Below, one piece after another: positions 23,490 through 33,115 of a DNA stretch of 64,000 nt. The DNA comes from Chryseobacterium elymi. GTDB taxonomy: Bacteria > Bacteroidota > Bacteroidia > Flavobacteriales > Weeksellaceae. The stretch covers positions 270,811 through 334,810 of the forward strand of contig NZ_QNUH01000002.1 of NCBI RefSeq assembly GCF_003385495.1, written 5' to 3'. The position numbers were made by a program, and so were the translations under genes. The notes beneath the pieces are model-generated. The model was not told where the DNA came from, made no database searches, and saw nothing but the letters and a program-made list of their open reading frames with translations. Numbering within the stretch: the stretch's first letter is position 1; each line of letters opens with the position of its first letter.

Positions 23490-26303
23490 GTGAGAAAAAG
23501 CTTTGTTCCGTTGTTTGCCTGTTGCACCATTGGAGTATTCGCACAAAAACAGATTGTTACCGGAATTGTTTCTGATGACAATCAGGCATTACCGGGCGCC
23601 ACAGTAATTGTTAATGGTACTTCCAAAGTGATGATTACAGATTCCGAAGGAAGATTCAGTATCAGCGATCTTAAAGCCGGGCAGTACAGCATAAAAGTAA
23701 GCTACATTGGTTTCGAACCTAAAAATCTGAATATAGAAATCCTTGACGCGCAAAATCTTGATCTGGGAAATATTGTTTTGTTTCAGCGCCAAAAAAATAT
23801 AGATGAAATTATTGTTTCAGGAACACTAAAAAACAGTGAAGCACGTGGTTTGAATATGCAAAAAAATGCAATCAATATTTCAAATGTAATTGCTTCCGAC
23901 GGAATCGGAAAACTGCCAGACAGAAATGCAGCAGAAACTGTACAGAGAGTTCAGGGAGTTTCTATTGAAAGAGATCAGGGGGAAGGAAGATTTGTTTCAT
24001 TGAGAGGTCTTCCACCGTTCTGGGCTTCGACAACAATTAATGGAAACAGACTCCCAACAGCTGAAGAGGAAACCACATCGAGAGCAACGGCTTTTGATTT
24101 TTTCCCGACCGAATTAATTTCTTATGTTCATGTCAACAAGTCTTTCACCCCCGATATGGAAGCGGACGGAATCGGTGGCGGCGTTAATTTTATTACCAAA
24201 ACGCCTCCAATGAAAACTGAATTCAGAGGAACTTTAGGAACGGGATACAATGCAAAATCCGACAAGGGAGTTTACAATCTTGGACTCTTGTACGGAGGAA
24301 GAACAAAAGATAAAAAATTCGGATATCTCATTAATTTTTCTCACTTTATTCGAAATTGGTCAACCGATAATTTTGAGGCCAGACGAAGCGGAGATGAAGG
24401 GGTTTTCAGGATGGAGCTCAGAGATTACAACGGAGTAAGGAAAACTACCGGAGCCAACGCGGCTTTAGAATATGTTTTGTCACCCAAAAGCACATTCTAT
24501 CTGAAAGGAATGTACGGTACACTTTCCGATGATGAAACACATTATAAACACAGGATAAGATTCGATAAATTCAGCAGTGCCAATAATACAGCAAGAGTCG
24601 AGCTTCAGAATATCCATAACCTGTTAATTACTGAACTAACCTCTGTTTCTCTAGGCGGAATTCATCAGCTCAACAAGAGCAAAATCGACTGGGACTTATC
24701 TTACTACAATAATCTTTTCAAATACGGAAACATTCCGGATAAGCAGAACAATTCTTATTACGTTATTAAATATACTCAGAACGGCGTAGGAATAAATCCG
24801 GATTACATTTCAGACAAAGGATTTGGCCCTCGGGCCTATTGGAAAGCTGACGGCGGAAAATTAGATTATAAAGACCCGGATGCATTATTCGGTTTCTACA
24901 GTAATCCTGATTTTAAAATGAATGCTTCCCGGATGAGATTCACCGATCTTGAATTCTATAAAGTATATGTTCAGGAAAAAGATAAAATTGTCGCAGGCTT
25001 TAACCATGAAATCAACGTTTCGGATCAACTTACCCTGAAGTACGGCTTCAAATACCGCGATAAAGAAAGAATTGCAAGATTCTCAGATATTTTCTATAAT
25101 TGGAGCAACGGAACCGCGCCCCTGCTTTCGGATTTCGGACAACACATTACCACACAGCCTGGCGGAACCAGATACTTAAGTGAAATGAATGCTCATATCG
25201 GAAATACGTTCGGACCAGTTTTAGCAACGGGAGGAATGGATCAGTTCTGGTTCCAGAATCAGGGAAATTTATCCATAAATAAAACCGATTCGGAAGCATT
25301 GGAATACAATAAAGCGTTGGGAAGAAACTTTGATGTTTATGAAAAGCATGCCGATGCGTACGGAATGGGAACGTATAAAATCAACGATAAAATGACCATT
25401 CTAGGAGGGATAAGATTATCCAACACCCATACCAAAGTAAAAGGTTATAATGTTGTTAATGATGCCTTAACCGAGGTAGAGAACACAAAAGAATATCTTG
25501 CAGTTTTGCCGATGCTGCATTTTAAATATACCATCAACGATAAAACCAACCTTAGATTTGCCGCGACAAGAACATTTTCAAGACCTAACTTCGGAGATCT
25601 GACGCCAGGAGGAACCTATATTGAAGCCGACAATGAATTCAAGGGTGGAAATCCTAACCTGAACCCCACCTACTCTATCAATTTAGATTTAATGGGCGAA
25701 TATTACTTCTCCAATGTTGGAATCTTAAGCGGCGGTGCTTTCTATAAATCCATTACGGATCCTATTTTCCAGGACTCTTTTATCGGAACCTACAATGGAA
25801 TTTCCGGAGTTCAGTTCAGCACACCCAACAACGGAAAAGCAGCGTGGCTGGGCGGAATTGAATTGGGAATCAACAGAAGGTTTGATTTTTTGCCGGGAAT
25901 CTTCCAATATTTTGGAACACAGCTAAATGCCACCTTCATGACTTCGGAAATGGAAAAACCAAGTGGCAGAAAGGTAAAGCTTCCGTATCAGGCGAAAGAA
26001 TTATACAATGTCCAGCTATTCTTCGAGAAAAATGGTTTCAACGCAAGACTTGCATACAACCATAAAGGAAAATTCGCTGTAGAATATGCAGAAGAAGACC
26101 TTTACGATTCTTATTATGGAAAATACAGCAATCTCGATTTTGGGACGTCTTACCAGATCAACAAGCACTTCACTGTTTTTGCGGATGTCAACAATATTCT
26201 GAACAAACCTCTGATCTATAATTTCGGGGAAAGTCAGGACAGACCGGAGCAGGTAGAATACTACGGAGTACGTGGAAATATTGGCGTAAAAGTGAATTTC
26301 TAA
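23490..26303 (+). CDS. TonB-dependent outer-membrane receptor, first gene of aminophosphonate-type operon
   Basis: About 937 residues from GTG 23490 (RKSFVPLFACCTIGVFAQ is the signal peptide). Next is a carboxypeptidase-regulatory-like domain (VTGIVSDDNQALPGATVIVN), then the plug (GKLPDRNAAETVQRVQGVSI and GGGVNFITK), and a C-terminal 22-strand barrel ending in aromatic VKVNF. The plug resembles the PNRNxxE/TIGR01782-type receptors rather than SusC, and no SusD partner follows. Its stop is 3 bp before the next ATG. By context it imports an organophosphonate or its carrier across the outer membrane; the substrate is inferred from the downstream enzymes only. Confidence 0.88.
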   Translation: MRKSFVPLFACCTIGVFAQKQIVTGIVSDDNQALPGATVIVNGTSKVMITDSEGRFSISDLKAGQYSIKVSYIGFEPKNLNIEILDAQNLDLGNIVLFQRQKNIDEIIVSGTLKNSEARGLNMQKNAINISNVIASDGIGKLPDRNAAETVQRVQGVSIERDQGEGRFVSLRGLPPFWASTTINGNRLPTAEEETTSRATAFDFFPTELISYVHVNKSFTPDMEADGIGGGVNFITKTPPMKTEFRGTLGTGYNAKSDKGVYNLGLLYGGRTKDKKFGYLINFSHFIRNWSTDNFEARRSGDEGVFRMELRDYNGVRKTTGANAALEYVLSPKSTFYLKGMYGTLSDDETHYKHRIRFDKFSSANNTARVELQNIHNLLITELTSVSLGGIHQLNKSKIDWDLSYYNNLFKYGNIPDKQNNSYYVIKYTQNGVGINPDYISDKGFGPRAYWKADGGKLDYKDPDALFGFYSNPDFKMNASRMRFTDLEFYKVYVQEKDKIVAGFNHEINVSDQLTLKYGFKYRDKERIARFSDIFYNWSNGTAPLLSDFGQHITTQPGGTRYLSEMNAHIGNTFGPVLATGGMDQFWFQNQGNLSINKTDSEALEYNKALGRNFDVYEKHADAYGMGTYKINDKMTILGGIRLSNTHTKVKGYNVVNDALTEVENTKEYLAVLPMLHFKYTINDKTNLRFAATRTFSRPNFGDLTPGGTYIEADNEFKGGNPNLNPTYSINLDLMGEYYFSNVGILSGGAFYKSITDPIFQDSFIGTYNGISGVQFSTPNNGKAAWLGGIELGINRRFDFLPGIFQYFGTQLNATFMTSEMEKPSGRKVKLPYQAKELYNVQLFFEKNGFNARLAYNHKGKFAVEYAEEDLYDSYYGKYSNLDFGTSYQINKHFTVFADVNNILNKPLIYNFGESQDRPEQVEYYGVRGNIGVKVNF

Positions 26304-26306
26304 AAG

Positions 26307-27626
26307 ATGAAAAACACCAATTCAAACAATAACAGCACCGTGAGTGTAACTCTGAAAGCGGCCAGTGCTGCTTTCGGGGTTTACTTCTGCATGTATGCAT
26401 TCAGGAAACCTTTTACTGTAGCTTCATACAGCAATTTAGAGTTCTTTGGATTCGACTATAAGATTTTAATCATCATCGCTCAGGCAGTGGGATATTTTAT
26501 CTCCAAATTTATCGGAATTAAATTCATTTCAGAATTAAAACCTCAGAAAAGAATTATCTTTCTGCTAAGTTTCATTGCTGCCGCTGAACTGGCATTGCTG
26601 GGATTTGCAGTTGTCCCTGCCCCGTACAATATTCTGTTTATGTTCATCAACGGAATTCCGCTCGGGATGATCTGGGGAATCGTATTTTCCTATATTGAAG
26701 GCAGAAAAACAACAGAAATCATAGGGTTGTTTCTCTGTGCCAGTTTTGTTGTTTCTTCAGGGGTCGTAAAATCCGCAGGGATGTATTTAATGAACCATTT
26801 CGGGATTACGGAATTCTGGATGCCCTTTGCAACAGGTTTAGTTTTTATCATTCCGCTGATTGTATTTGCCTTGATTTTAAATAAAATTCCCGAGCCCACA
26901 GACGAAGACAAGGCTTTAAAAAAAGAAAGAAAGACATTAAGCAAGGAAGAAAGAAAATCTCTGGTTAAAACGTTCTTTATCCCGCTCGTAAGCATTACGG
27001 TCTTGTACATCAGTTTGACTGTATTAAGGGACTTCAGGGATAATTTCAGCAGGGAAATCTGGGATGAAATGGATGGTAAAGCAGACAGTACTGTATTTAC
27101 TCTGACGGAAGTTCCAATTTCCATTATGGTTTTGCTGATCCTTGGTTTTATGGTGAAAGTGAAAAACAACAGTAAAGCTTTTAGCTATTATCATTATATT
27201 TTATTTGGCGGGATCAGCTCTGTCGGATTATCAACTTTCTTATTTCAAAACGGGGCTATTTCTCCCTTCATTTGGATGACGGTTTCCGGCTTCGGGATGT
27301 ATCTTTGCTATATTCCATTTAACGGAATTTATTTTGACCGGATGATTGCTGCATTTAAAGTTAAAGGCAATGTGGGATTTTTTATCTACTTCGTTGACGC
27401 CTTTGGATATTTGGGAAGCGTTTCGGTTCTGTTTCTGAAGAACTCAGGTTCACAAGAGCGCTCCTGGCTTCATTTTTATATCAATCTCAATTATATCATT
27501 GCAGCTGCCGTTTTATTTTTTTCAGGTATTGCTTTTTTAGCATTCCAAAAAAAATCAAAATCAAAATCAAATGCTGAAAACGAAGAAACATCTCACGCGA
27601 TTCGTTTTGATGCTTTTAAAATTTAA
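26307..27626 (+). CDS. DUF5690 / MFS-like inner-membrane transporter
   Basis: A 439-residue protein with about 12 hydrophobic helices. Motifs such as VYFCMYAFRKPFTVASYSN, KFIGIKFISELKPQKR and GIPLGMIWGIVFSYIEGRKT fit DUF5690, a Bacteroidota branch of the major facilitator superfamily related to organophosphate transporters (the FCMYAFRKPF block resembles GlpT/UhpC-type helix 1). It begins 3 bp after the receptor gene and precedes the oxidase. The probable role is taking the phosphonate or its deaminated product from periplasm to cytoplasm. The substrate is inference; a catabolic transporter for a different organophosphate would also fit. Confidence 0.8.
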   Translation: MKNTNSNNNSTVSVTLKAASAAFGVYFCMYAFRKPFTVASYSNLEFFGFDYKILIIIAQAVGYFISKFIGIKFISELKPQKRIIFLLSFIAAAELALLGFAVVPAPYNILFMFINGIPLGMIWGIVFSYIEGRKTTEIIGLFLCASFVVSSGVVKSAGMYLMNHFGITEFWMPFATGLVFIIPLIVFALILNKIPEPTDEDKALKKERKTLSKEERKSLVKTFFIPLVSITVLYISLTVLRDFRDNFSREIWDEMDGKADSTVFTLTEVPISIMVLLILGFMVKVKNNSKAFSYYHYILFGGISSVGLSTFLFQNGAISPFIWMTVSGFGMYLCYIPFNGIYFDRMIAAFKVKGNVGFFIYFVDAFGYLGSVSVLFLKNSGSQERSWLHFYINLNYIIAAAVLFFSGIAFLAFQKKSKSKSNAENEETSHAIRFDAFKI

Positions 27627-27636
27627 AATAATACAT

Positions 27637-28791
27637 ATGAATACTCAATATGATTTAATCGTTGTAGGTGGCGGAATTTTAGGAACATTCCATGCTTACC
27701 ACGCATTACAGAAAAACCTGAAAGTGGTAATTCTTGAAAGAAACTCTGTTCCACAAGGCGCAACCGTACGAAATTTCGGACAGGTTGTTCCTTCAGGAAT
27801 GGATATCAAGTGGCAGAAGTTCGGAAAAGAAAGTATAAAGATTTATAAAGACCTTCAGTCGAAAACAGACCTTACAGTGCGCCCAAACGGGTCCGTATAC
27901 ATAGCTTCCAATGAGGAAGAGCTTCAGCTCATTGAAGAATTATCGGAAATTAACAAAAACAATGATTATGAATCCGTACTTCTTTCAAAAAATGAATGCA
28001 TCCAAAAATTTGATGGCTTACGGTCAGATTACTGCAAAGGCGGATTATTTTTCCCTCAGGAAATTTCTGTTGATTCCGGTGAAATGATTGTGAAACTTCA
28101 TCAGTATTTAAAAAATCAGGAGAGTCTGGATATTTTTTACAATACTACCGTCGTGGAAACCAATGAAAACAATGGTTACTGCGTTGCTGTAACCTCTGAT
28201 GGAAGACATATTACCGCTTCAAAGATCATCATCTGTGGCGGACACGAGTTTAAAACTTTATATCCTGAAATCTTCAATGCAAGCGATCTTGAAGTAAGCA
28301 AGCTTCAGATGTTGCAGACCAAACCTCAGGGAATTTATTCTCTTCCCGGGAACATCCTGACGGGACTTTCCATCAGAAGATATGAATCATTCAGCGAATG
28401 TGCATCATTTAAAACAATCAAAGAAAAGGAAGACAAAAACTCTTTTGAAAAGAAATTCGGAGTTCATATTTTATTTAAACAGGCTTTGGATGGTTCTGTA
28501 ATTATAGGAGATTCCCACGAATATGCTGATGCCAAGAATGCAGATGATCTGGGGTATGATCTTAATATGGACATTGACAATTTTATGATTAGGGAAGCAA
28601 AAAAAATCATCGATCTTCCGACGTACGAAATTCAGAGAAGATGGTTTGGGGTATATTCTCAATGCAAAACCAAAGATATCTTTGAGTATACACCTTCCCC
28701 AAACATTTATATTGTAACAGGAATCGGCGGAAAAGGAATGACCGGAAGCGGTGGTTTTTCAAAATTTACTATCAATACAATTTTTTCTTAA
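27637..28791 (+). CDS. FAD-dependent amine oxidoreductase, TIGR03364-like (aminophosphonate catabolism)
   Basis: 384 residues from ATG 27637 (MNTQYDLIVVGGGILGTFHA); the upstream in-frame ATG at 27571 lies inside the transporter gene. The FAD-binding GxGxxG segment is VVGGGILGTF, followed by ERNSVPQGATVRNFGQVVPS, which places it in the DAO family branch found beside phosphonatase-like hydrolases (TIGR03364). In that branch FAD oxidises the amine of aminoethylphosphonate-like compounds to an aldehyde. The C-terminal GIGGKGMTGSGG closes the FAD site. The adjacent phosphonatase-like gene, 2 bp on, strongly supports this reading over a generic glycine or D-amino-acid oxidase. Confidence 0.82.
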   Translation: MNTQYDLIVVGGGILGTFHAYHALQKNLKVVILERNSVPQGATVRNFGQVVPSGMDIKWQKFGKESIKIYKDLQSKTDLTVRPNGSVYIASNEEELQLIEELSEINKNNDYESVLLSKNECIQKFDGLRSDYCKGGLFFPQEISVDSGEMIVKLHQYLKNQESLDIFYNTTVVETNENNGYCVAVTSDGRHITASKIIICGGHEFKTLYPEIFNASDLEVSKLQMLQTKPQGIYSLPGNILTGLSIRRYESFSECASFKTIKEKEDKNSFEKKFGVHILFKQALDGSVIIGDSHEYADAKNADDLGYDLNMDIDNFMIREAKKIIDLPTYEIQRRWFGVYSQCKTKDIFEYTPSPNIYIVTGIGGKGMTGSGGFSKFTINTIFS

Positions 28792-28793
28792 AA

Positions 28794-29462
28794 ATGAATA
28801 TACAATTATTGGTTCTGGATATGGCCGGAACAACGATAGATGAAGGCAATGTAGTATATAAAACACTTGCTGGGGCAGTAAACAATTATGGGTATAATGT
28901 AAGTTTAGATAAAGTGCTTGAAATCTGTGCCGGAATGGAGAAAGCAGAAGCTATCAGAAATCTGCTGGAGAACATCGGTGGAGATATTGACGATACGGAA
29001 GCTATTTTTGAAAATTTCTCAGATGATCTTGTTCTTGCTTATGAGCGGCTGGAAGTAAAACCTATTGCAGGTGTTGAAAATTTTTTGGTTAAAACAAGAT
29101 CAGCAGGAAAAAAGGTGGTGTTAAATACTGGCTACACAAAAAAAATTGCTTTACAGTTACTTTCAAAATTAGGATGGGAGAAAAATATACATTTCGATGA
29201 TTTAATCACAGCAGACCATGTTTCAGAAAGCCGCCCGAGTCCTGAAATGATCAGGCTGGCTATGTCTAAATTTGAGATTACAGATGCAAAGCAGGTATTA
29301 AAAGCCGGAGATTCCGCTATTGATATTGAGGAAGGGAAAAATGCAGGATGCGGATTAACCATTGCGGTTTTAAGCGGTGCACAAAACAGAGAGCAGCTTA
29401 AAGCCGCAGAGCCGGATTATATATTCAACAATCTTTCAGAAGCTGAAAGTCTTCTTTTATAA
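28794..29462 (+). CDS. Phosphonatase-like HAD hydrolase (TIGR03351-like)
   Basis: 222 residues. HAD motifs: DMAGTTIDEG (Asp nucleophile and second Asp in DxxGTT), NTGYTKK (motif II), and KAGDSAIDIEEGKNAGCG (motif IV). The phosphonoacetaldehyde-hydrolase type uses DxAGT in motif I, as here, rather than the DxDGT of sugar phosphatases. It would split the C-P bond of the aldehyde made by the oxidase, releasing phosphate and a short aldehyde. The cap-domain lysine of classical PhnX is not obvious to me, so the exact substrate may differ. It starts 2 bp after the oxidase stop. Confidence 0.82.
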   Translation: MNIQLLVLDMAGTTIDEGNVVYKTLAGAVNNYGYNVSLDKVLEICAGMEKAEAIRNLLENIGGDIDDTEAIFENFSDDLVLAYERLEVKPIAGVENFLVKTRSAGKKVVLNTGYTKKIALQLLSKLGWEKNIHFDDLITADHVSESRPSPEMIRLAMSKFEITDAKQVLKAGDSAIDIEEGKNAGCGLTIAVLSGAQNREQLKAAEPDYIFNNLSEAESLLL

Positions 29463-29468
29463 TTTCTA

Positions 29469-29501
29469 AAACTGTTTGCAGATCAGTTCTGTAAACAGTT
29501 T
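29469..29501 (+). terminator. Hairpin between the HAD hydrolase and the phosphodiesterase gene
   Basis: Fourteen-base arms AAACTGTTTGCAGA / TCTGTAAACAGTTT with one G-T pair and loop TCAGT, then ATTTC. With only a weak T-run it may reduce rather than stop transcription into the next gene. Confidence 0.6.
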
Positions 29502-29544
29502 ATTTCAACATTTCAGTAAATAACCTTTTTTTAATAAAATTAAT

Positions 29545-31395
29545 ATGAAAACAAAACTTTTTTCTGTTTTGGTGATGTCTGCTGCCCTGAGTGCACAAAC
29601 CAAAAAAGTATTATTCATTGGGATAGACGGCTGCAGGCCTGATGTAATGATGTCATCCAACACTCCGAACATTCAGGGATTATTGCCAACTGCAATCTAT
29701 TCTTTAGATGCCATTACATTAGCACCAACCATCAGTGGAAACGGCTGGAGCTCTATGCTGACAGGGGTTGGTCTTGATAAGCACAATGTGCCGGACAATA
29801 ATTTCACCAATCCCAACTATGCTAATTATCGTGATTTTCTTACAAGAATTGAAACATACAATCCTAATTTAAGAACAATTTCTTTAGTTCACTGGGCACC
29901 GATCAACAACAATATCATCAACACTGCTGATATAAAAACAAACTTCTCAACTGATCTTGCAGTAAAAAATGCAGCAGTTAATGCCCTTCAAAATGATAAT
30001 CCCGATGTACTTTTCGTTGATTTCGACGATGTGGATGGCGCCGGACATAGCTATGGTTTTTCTTCAACATCAGCTCAGTATGTGAACTCAATTCAAACCA
30101 CAGATACTTACATCGGTGAGATTCTCACTGCGATGAAAAACAGAAGCACGTACAACAGCGAAAACTGGCTGGTGGTAGTCACAACTGATCATGGTGGAGA
30201 AGGTACTTCGCATGGAGGAGGAAATCTTACTGAAAGAGATATTTTTTCAATTTATTCCAATCCATCATTCACCCCTCAGCAGATAAGTAAAACTCAAAGT
30301 CAGAATACACCAACGTATAATCGTCTTAATTTCCCTGCAGGAACATATGCAAAGCCTTCGGTTCAGAGTGGCTTTAATTTCGGAGCCAATCAGGATTTTA
30401 CTATTGAATTTTGGGTAAAGCCTAATGCCAATTACACCAGTGACCCGGTATTTATTGGCAATAAGAACTGGAACAACGGCTACAAAAAAGGTTTTGTAAT
30501 TTCAGGATATTCAGGACAGACCTTTAAAATGAATATTGGTGACGGAAGCAATAGACTGGATCTTGTGGGAGGAAAACTTGTGACCAACCAATGGAAACAT
30601 ATCGCCGTAACGTTCGACAGAGATGGTCTGGCAACCATGTATGACGATGGAGTTCCTGTAACTGTAGGAAAAATGAATACCATTGGTGATATTACTTCTG
30701 ATTTACCATTAACTATCAATCAGGACGGAACCAATACCTATGGTGTAAATCTAGCCGCTTCTTATAAAGATGTAAGGATCTGGAATGCCAAATTAACGAA
30801 TGAAGCCATAGTTCAGTGGGCAAATCAGGATGTAACGAGTTCGCATCCTTTCTATTCTAATCTTTTAGCAAATTATAAAATGACTGAAGCTTCAGGAAAT
30901 ACTCTGATAGATTCAGGACCATTAGCTAATAATGCGGCTATCACAGGATCGCCGACAAGAAATCTTCAGACTTCAGAAACATTTACCATTCAGAATTATC
31001 TGAATACTCCAAGGCAAACCGACCACTTCCCTACTATACTAAACTGGCTCTGTATCCCGGTAATGACTGCATGGGGAATTGACGGAATCAACAGAATCCC
31101 GACTTGTGACCCTGGAAGTTTAGCAGTAAATGAACAAATAAAAAACAGTTTAGATTTTAAAATTTATCCTAATCCTGCTGATAACGAGTTAACTGTAAAA
31201 TTTAAATCAGCTGAAAATAAAATCAATATACAGATTATTGATTTCTCAGGTAAGGTATTTTTCAAAAAAGATGTACAGTCATCTACTGGCAATTATAGTG
31301 AGAAGCTGGATATTTCAAATCTTCCCAATGCAACCTACTTTGTTTTAGTGAAAGAAGGTACCAAAAGAATACAGAAAACTTTTATCAAAAACTAA
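29545..31395 (+). CDS. Secreted alkaline-phosphatase-superfamily phosphodiesterase with LamG domain and T9SS sorting domain
   Basis: 616 residues. Signal peptide to about residue 18 (LVMSAALSAQ). The type I phosphodiesterase/nucleotide-pyrophosphatase-like fold starts with LFIGIDGCRPDVMM, carries PTISGNGWSSMLTGV around the expected Ser/Thr nucleophile, DDVDGAGHSYGF, and TTDHGGEG with SHGGG as the second metal site. A LamG/concanavalin domain follows at about 265-425 (FTIEFWVKPNANY, ITNQWKHIAVTF-like). The last 80 residues (KIYPNPADNELTVKF ... TKRIQKTFIKN) are a type A T9SS sorting domain. It would work at the cell surface, releasing phosphate or phosphonate headgroups from larger compounds and feeding the preceding operon; that link is inferred. 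Confidence 0.88.
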   Translation: MKTKLFSVLVMSAALSAQTKKVLFIGIDGCRPDVMMSSNTPNIQGLLPTAIYSLDAITLAPTISGNGWSSMLTGVGLDKHNVPDNNFTNPNYANYRDFLTRIETYNPNLRTISLVHWAPINNNIINTADIKTNFSTDLAVKNAAVNALQNDNPDVLFVDFDDVDGAGHSYGFSSTSAQYVNSIQTTDTYIGEILTAMKNRSTYNSENWLVVVTTDHGGEGTSHGGGNLTERDIFSIYSNPSFTPQQISKTQSQNTPTYNRLNFPAGTYAKPSVQSGFNFGANQDFTIEFWVKPNANYTSDPVFIGNKNWNNGYKKGFVISGYSGQTFKMNIGDGSNRLDLVGGKLVTNQWKHIAVTFDRDGLATMYDDGVPVTVGKMNTIGDITSDLPLTINQDGTNTYGVNLAASYKDVRIWNAKLTNEAIVQWANQDVTSSHPFYSNLLANYKMTEASGNTLIDSGPLANNAAITGSPTRNLQTSETFTIQNYLNTPRQTDHFPTILNWLCIPVMTAWGIDGINRIPTCDPGSLAVNEQIKNSLDFKIYPNPADNELTVKFKSAENKINIQIIDFSGKVFFKKDVQSSTGNYSEKLDISNLPNATYFVLVKEGTKRIQKTFIKN

Positions 31396-31418
31396 TTATT
31401 AGAATAATTAATTTTTGA

Positions 31419-31456
31419 AGTACAGATTGATTTTTTCGGTCTGTACTATTTTTTTT
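31419..31456 (+). terminator. Rho-independent terminator of the phosphodiesterase gene
   Basis: Arms AGTACAGA (31419-31426) and TCTGTACT (31440-31447) followed by A and eight T: a classic structure 24 bp after the stop. Confidence 0.9.
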
Positions 31457-31867
31457 GAGTTAACAACGATCCATTAATCATATTGATGATTGTCAATTTA
31501 TATTAATGCTATAGATTAATATTTATTTAAGATAATTAATTACATTATAATTCTCAATAGAATCTAATTATCTTTACTTACCAAAAACATTTTATGAAAG
31601 ATTGCAGTAGAGAGAAATCCTGAGGCAGCTGAATTCTTTCCTAAACCCATTGCATCATTATTATTTTTTCGCGTAACAACCTACTGCAAACGATTGGAAA
31701 ACTAACGTTCTGCATTATTACTTATTATATAAAATAATATCTAAATAAAAATTTATTTCTCTTCAAAGAGAAATAAATTTGGTCAATTACTTTTTTTGAT
31801 GTAATTTTAAAGTAACTAATTCATTATGAGCCATTAATAAATGAATTATAACTAAAAAAATTATGCT
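31457..31867. other. Non-coding AT-rich spacer before the protease gene, with a 15-bp-arm hairpin
   Basis: No ORF of note. Arms AAATTTATTTCTCTT (31749-31763) and AAGAGAAATAAATTT (31766-31780) pair perfectly with a 2-base loop, about 90 bp before the protease start. It could be a leader structure or a terminator for an undetected transcript. Confidence 0.55.
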
Positions 31868-33070
31868 ATGAAAAAATTATTATCAGTATTTGCAATTATT
31901 GCTGTCTTTACATTTTCTGGATGTTCAGACTCTACTTCCCTTGAAAGACTAGATGACACGGGAAAAGTAGAAGCTAAAATCGACTCACGATCTAACGGTG
32001 TGGAAGCTGATGCTGCACATCAATGGGAGGCCAATGTCAAACTCTCCAAATTGTTGGAATCTTTTGGCAAGACGACTAACAGATTTAAAGAAGAAATACC
32101 GAATTATCCAGCGTATTATGGTGGATCCTACATCACTGAAAATGGAACTTTGGTTGTTTACATTTCTTCTGATTTTGAGAAATCAAAGCAGACGATTGCC
32201 TCAATTATCGGGGAAGGAAATGTCGATTTTAAACAGGCTAAATATTCCTACAGAGATCTTTCCGAGGTCATGGATCAGCTTAATGAATTCGTTTTGAATA
32301 AAAAAGATGCAGCTGCCGTACGCAATTTTAACACCTTTGCTTTAATGGATAGAGAAAATAAAATTATAGTTGATCTCCATGAGTATTCCGATGCTTCTAT
32401 TGAAAATTTTAAGAGGTATGTTTCCGCTGCGGAAGGGATAAGCTTTAGAAAATCCGAAGGTGAGATGGTATTAGAAGCAAATTTAAATCCTGGATGTAAG
32501 GCAGCATTGAATACTTCGGGTTCAAGCTACGGATCATATGGTTTTGCTGCGAAGAGAAATTCAGATGGTAAAGTTGGGATGGTTACCGCTGGACACGTAA
32601 TCAATGCCGGACAAACTTTATATAATGGATCAACTGCAATTGGGGTGTGTAGTGTAAGACAAATTTCAGGTTCTATTGATGCATCATTTATCCCTATAAC
32701 AAATCCAAGCACCTACATTCCTAGTAATACACTTTGTGGAACCGCTTCAGACCTACTTTCTACTTCAACAAGCTTACCGGGAGTAGGTACAGTTGTTAAT
32801 AAAAGGGGGGCAACAACAGGATACACCTCTGGTACCATTCTGAGCACAAATGCTACATGGACTTCTCCAACATCGGGAAATACGTTAACCAATATCACAA
32901 CTGCTAACTACACCAGTGATGGTGGGGACAGCGGTGGGATTGTTTACACATACATTAGCAGTTCCGGTACTCGCCCCACTGTGGGTACGCATATTGGAGC
33001 GATTGGTTCAACCCGCTATTATACCAAAGCAAGTTTAATATTATCCGCATTGGGATTATCCAGATATTAA
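31868..33070 (+). CDS. Lipoprotein S1-type (chymotrypsin-like, streptogrisin-related) serine protease with pro-region
   Basis: 400 residues. MKKLLSVFAIIAVFTFSGC has a lipobox (TFSGC). Residues about 45-200 look like the alpha-lytic/streptogrisin-type pro-region. The protease domain (about 205-400) shows all three catalytic elements: His in VGMVTAGHVINAG, Asp in SGSIDASFIPI, and Ser in DGGDSGGIVY. Streptogrisin-like enzymes are usual in actinobacteria, so a lipidated form in a flavobacterium is uncommon. Expected location is the outer membrane or cell surface. The gene is preceded by a hairpin leader and followed 45 bp later by an Ig-like lipoprotein gene; no function is known for the pair. 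Confidence 0.85.
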   Translation: MKKLLSVFAIIAVFTFSGCSDSTSLERLDDTGKVEAKIDSRSNGVEADAAHQWEANVKLSKLLESFGKTTNRFKEEIPNYPAYYGGSYITENGTLVVYISSDFEKSKQTIASIIGEGNVDFKQAKYSYRDLSEVMDQLNEFVLNKKDAAAVRNFNTFALMDRENKIIVDLHEYSDASIENFKRYVSAAEGISFRKSEGEMVLEANLNPGCKAALNTSGSSYGSYGFAAKRNSDGKVGMVTAGHVINAGQTLYNGSTAIGVCSVRQISGSIDASFIPITNPSTYIPSNTLCGTASDLLSTSTSLPGVGTVVNKRGATTGYTSGTILSTNATWTSPTSGNTLTNITTANYTSDGGDSGGIVYTYISSSGTRPTVGTHIGAIGSTRYYTKASLILSALGLSRY

Positions 33071-33115
33071 ATTTAGTAATAATGCCAAAATTCAGTCTGT
33101 CTTTACTATAATAAT

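Noticed and set aside
24250..24438. Internal frames within the TonB receptor and other long genes
   Set aside because: Out-of-frame shadows without start context, fully inside well-supported coding sequence.
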